The position numbers and the translations under genes were made by a program. A stretch of DNA of 50,878 bases from NCBI GenBank assembly GCA_003263845.1, contig JYJN01000007.1:1-50878 (forward strand), in the 5' to 3' direction. Positions 50,689 to 50,878 of this stretch are shown one piece after another; the stretch's first letter is position 1, and the number at the start of each line of letters is the position of its first letter. The notes below the pieces were generated by a model. The model worked only from the letters and a program-made list of their open reading frames with translations, had not been told where the DNA came from and did no database searches. The stretch comes from Vibrio aestivus (GTDB lineage Bacteria; Pseudomonadota; Gammaproteobacteria; Enterobacterales; Vibrionaceae).

Positions 50689-50878
50689 ATGAAAAAGTGG
50701 CTTTGGATCTTGTTGATTTTACCACTGTTTGCCAATGCTGCCTATCAACGTAACCAAGCAAGGCCGGTGGAAAAAGTCGTATTTGGTCAAGTGGATTCCG
50801 TTCGCTACATCAGTGAGCAACAAGTTATTGAGTCTCGAACCAATGGATGGAACACCCTACTTGGTGCAGTCATTGGTG
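50689..50878 (+). CDS. Glycine-zipper envelope protein, N-terminal part (3' partial)
   Basis: The frame starts at ATG 50689 after AGGGAAAT and runs open off the right edge. It encodes MKKWLWILLILPLFANAAYQ, a signal peptide without the lipobox cysteine. VEKVVFGQVDSVRYISEQ and TLLGAVIG follow. The last part looks like the start of a glycine-zipper 2TM (SlyB/Rickettsia 17-kDa type) membrane domain. It is divergent from aat. The full family assignment cannot be checked because the rest lies outside. Confidence 0.65.
   Translation, partial: MKKWLWILLILPLFANAAYQRNQARPVEKVVFGQVDSVRYISEQQVIESRTNGWNTLLGAVIG

Overview
The window is bacterial chromosomal DNA of moderate GC from a gammaproteobacterium, almost certainly a Vibrio. 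The evidence is gene order and protein sequence: the run tig-clpP-clpX-lon-hupB-ppiD-comEA-cmk-rpsA-ihfB-lapA-lapB-pyrF, later cysB, and the run ychJ-cdgJ-lpxH-ppiB-cysS, all match the order I recall for Vibrio cholerae chromosome I. The hutBCD/tonB-exbB-exbD and hutWXZ genes are also typical of Vibrio. I cannot name the species. Layout: 1-1099 is the end of a TRAP dicarboxylate transporter (dctM). 1187-10915 is a complete haem uptake and use locus: tonB-exbB-exbD-hutB-hutC-hutD on the minus strand, and hutW-hutX-hutZ plus a TonB-dependent haem receptor on the plus strand, diverging from a region with a probable Fur site. 11018-14173 is the dctB-dctD two-component system. 14174-14704 is a gene-free stretch with a predicted promoter, structured leader and terminator before tig. 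14705-29241 holds protein quality control (tig, clpPX, lon, ppiD), nucleoid proteins (hupB, ihfB), comEA, cmk, rpsA, lapAB and pyrF. 29375-34738 holds miaE, an unknown coiled-coil membrane protein, cysB and a methyltransferase. 33771-36535 is an ABC transporter of the COG2984/4120/1101 type. 36643-50878 holds translation, tRNA-modification and envelope genes (dusC, lolA, rarA, serS, ybiB-like, ychJ, cdgJ, lpxH, ppiB, cysS, tdk, infA, bpt, aat) and the start of a glycine-zipper envelope protein. How the genes work together: the haem locus is self-contained. The receptor brings haem across the outer membrane using TonB-ExbB-ExbD energy, HutB-HutC-HutD moves it into the cytoplasm, and HutW, HutX and HutZ carry and degrade it. 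The Tig/ClpPX/Lon/PpiD block handles folding and proteolysis, and lon has a near-consensus heat-shock promoter. Sequence quality: thirteen genes carry one or more single-base indels, nearly all in short homopolymers and including the essential gene cysS. In each case the other frame continues the same protein. I read these as sequencing errors rather than true pseudogenes, and I give the span of the restored gene. I see no CRISPR array, prophage, insertion sequence with a transposase, rRNA or tRNA gene. The clearest non-genic signals are a pair of dispersed elements of about 265 bp with terminal inverted repeats, the tig leader, and a short perfect palindrome before lolA. I found no convincing wholly new system.
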